In this document: piece after piece, positions 61,960 to 64,000 of the stretch
How positions within the stretch are numbered: the stretch's first letter is position 1
How the letters are laid out: each line of letters opens with the position of its first letter
Translations under genes and position numbers: made by a program
The notes under the pieces: generated by a model
Databases searched by the model: none
What the model was told of the DNA's origin: nothing
What the model saw: only the letters and a program-made list of their open reading frames with translations
Assembly: GCF_029227915.1 (NCBI RefSeq)
Contig: NC_079882.1
Coordinates: forward strand, 3,162,001-3,226,000
Direction: 5' to 3'
Origin: Hydractinia symbiolongicarpus
Taxonomy: Eukaryota; Cnidaria; Hydrozoa; Anthoathecata; Hydractiniidae
Length of the DNA: 64,000 nucleotides

Positions 61960-62250
61960 TCTTGTGCTAAATGGAGTTAGGTAGGTACAACTTTTATAAC
62001 TGTTATGAAAACTTATATAAAAAAATAAACTGGACAGGATAACGACATGGGGTTTCTTGAACTTTTTTAACTGAAGTTGCGATAAGGTTTTCTGGAAAAT
62101 GGTATTACGCCCTATACTGGGTTTACTGACACGGTTTACCTGAAAAAACTCAGCCTGGTGATAACAACGGCTGTTGTTAGCTTTTTTAAGCTGAAGTTGC
62201 GATAAGGTTTTTTTGCAAGGGATATTACGCCTATACATGTGTGACATGGT
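61960..62250. repeat. 120-bp tandem repeat
   Basis: CTGAAGTTGCGATAAGGTTT occurs at 62071-62090 and again at 62191-62210, with flanking ATTACGCC and CTTTTTTAA in both. The period is 120 bases. A weaker third unit precedes it (GGATAACGACATGGGG resembling GTGATAACAACGGCTG). Confidence 0.8.
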
Positions 62251-62437
62251 TAACCTGTACTGAATGTTTAACCCAGTGTCACAATTGTTATTAAACTTTC
62301 ACAGGAACTTTTCCTGCAAAATAAAGCAATGTTGCATGATTGTTTTTGCTATGACAGGGTCACAAAAAATTGTAAACTGTGTTTTTATTTCAGCTAAAGT
62401 TGCAGTGAAGTAAAATTTAAAAAAAAATATTATGCCA

Positions 62438-62476
62438 GAAACACTATAACCTTGGCACACAAGGTTATAGTGTTTC
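62438..62476. repeat. Perfect 16-bp stem hairpin
   Basis: GAAACACTATAACCTT at 62438-62453 and its exact complement at 62461-62476, separated by seven bases. It may be a rare transposon end or a cruciform-forming site. Confidence 0.85.
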
Positions 62477-63769
62477 CTTGCTCGATTTGCAACGCACTTT
62501 ATACCTGTACTGAAGCGCTCCAACTGATTGTGTGAAAATCAGTTGTTTACTTTTAGAAAAAAACATCGTTTAAAATTGTTTGTCATAACCAATCTCTATA
62601 ATAATAGCTATTGTCTGTATGTTCAAATTCTTGAAGCTACAAATAACAATTTTGATATAGTTTTATCAGCTTTGCTGTGACAAGAAAACTCCTGTGGATG
62701 TTTGATTGTCCAAAAGTTATCACATGCAGCTGCATTTCATTGCCAATTCGTATTTTTACTTACCCTGTGTCATTTATTTATTTTGGGGAGTAGTGGGAGG
62801 GGTTAAATTTGTCTCTTTTAGCCCTGACAGCCAGAATAATGTTTAAAGGGAACACAAAGTATAAAATTAGGAGACCTGGGACGAGCAAAGGAGTGTCATT
62901 TTGGCAAAAAAATTCATGTTATCAATTCACCTTTATAATATCTATGCATTAATAAAGTTTAAATACACATCCCTTATCAGGTCTAAAATTACTGATAACA
63001 TAAAATGTCAAATTTGCTAATGCTTAAATATGTCATCATAATTTATGCAGCATAATAAATCCGAAATTCTTTAAATGTGAATATCTCAAGAACAAAAAGA
63101 ACATTTTAAAAAATTTAAAAAGACTTGTTAACCAACTTTTTAAGCTCTATAATAAGTCCAACAACATTTTATAGCTTGGGTTCCCTTTAAGTAAAAATAA
63201 AGTCACTTTATTTTGAACTTTTTTGTAAAAGAAGTCTTCACTTGGGCATTGTCAAACTGATATTGAAATGTTTTATTTTGTTCTCTGTTAATAGGACGAC
63301 ATTCCATTTTTTGTATAGGAAAATCAAAGGCTATATAGCTTTCAATCAAAGTTTGCTTCTAAAAAGAAAATAATCTAAACACAAGCCTTCTTAATATTTA
63401 CGTTTTAAAAAACATTAACAAAAAAAGTTTCTTTCAGGGAAACAGACAGCATTAAACCAGCCAAACAGGTTCAAGATCTTTTTATGAAATAAATTTAAAA
63501 GACATGTGTTCGATGCATATACTATACTTCTGTATCTTGGGGGTATGCTATTTTATATCATCATCATCATCATCATCATTCTCGGCTTAACGATGGGGAC
63601 AATTCATATGGGTTTTATAGCCAACATACACCCATATATGCTTCTAGCCACTTGATCCCAGATGAAGCTATTAGAAACATAATAACATAGTTTGACGCTT
63701 GCTGTTTTGCACAGGAACTTGTCTTTAAGATAGAGATTAAACTTATACATGCATGTTTTAAAAGTAGCA
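62477..63769. other. Intergenic sequence with ATC microsatellite
   Basis: Mostly unassigned AT-rich sequence. A (ATC)n run of about seven units lies at 63558-63580, followed by sequence that may belong to the LINE. Confidence 0.5.
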
Positions 63770-64000
63770 TACACCAGATGATTTGGTTCTCATAGCAGAG
63801 TCGATGGAAGAACTACTTAAAAAGTTTGAGAAGTTGAAGAAAGGACTATAAGAGAAAGGGCTAAGGGTGAACACAGTAAAGTCTAAAGTCATGATAGTAG
63901 CATTACAGCCAAGTGTGACCTTGTAGTTAGAAAGTGGCCTTGTGGAGTTTGCAGGAAAGGGGTTGGTAGTAACTCAATTTTTTGTCAGACTTGCAAGCAT
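63770..64000 (+). mobile_element. LINE reverse transcriptase relic, cut by window edge
   Basis: Starts with PDDLVLIAESMEELLKKFEK, matching the YADD-D...L region of non-LTR reverse transcriptases, then LRVNTVKSKVM. After stops and a frameshift it reads WPCGVCRKGVGSNSIFC, the start of the CGVC...C zinc knuckle seen at the end of some invertebrate LINE proteins. Clearly inactive. Confidence 0.8.

Overview
This is AT-rich eukaryotic DNA with short introns and dense transposon relics. The furry protein, a copia element with an initiator-Met primer site, a Penelope-like relic, a Tigger/pogo relic and a LINE tail with a CGVC-type zinc knuckle point to an early-branching animal, most likely a cnidarian. 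That placement is inference; there is no rRNA or mitochondrial marker here.

Region 1 (1-14625) is a giant imperfect palindrome. Two arms of about 6.5 and 6.3 kb (1-6551 and 8309-14625) are reverse complements; a degraded Tigger transposase lies in the spacer. Each arm carries an intact eight-exon gene for a predicted secreted, cysteine-containing protein of 242 aa (about 96% identical to each other). They run towards each other, each with its own TATA box, 5'UTR intron and poly(A) signal. I do not recognise the family.

Region 2 (14626-27460) is gene-poor. It holds a third, diverged member of the same secreted family (22678-24174, +) with the same exon phases. A second, older inverted-repeat pair (about 20390-20900 and 22060-22490) ends just upstream of it. 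A Penelope-like reverse-transcriptase relic lies downstream (25490-26040).

Region 3 (27466-52910, minus strand) is one gene: a complete furry (FRY/FRYL, Tao3, Mor2, SAX-2 family) orthologue. I could chain 39 coding exons with matching phases into an ORF of 2977 codons, close to vertebrate FRY (about 3000). It has two alternative 5' ends. Exons 1A+2 (95 aa) and a separate exon 1B (132 aa, 46994-47389) both end in phase 0 and both encode a version of the same NPGE...KI helix before joining exon 3. This looks like an exon duplication turned into alternative promoters.

Region 4 (52911-64000) is intergenic and transposon-rich. It contains a 347-bp MITE with terminal inverted repeats, a nearly full-length but inactivated Ty1/copia retrotransposon with two 192-bp LTRs, a 120-bp tandem repeat, a perfect 16-bp hairpin and a LINE relic cut by the window edge.

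The most novel items are the palindromic secreted-gene pair with its dispersed third copy, and the duplicated alternative first exon of furry.
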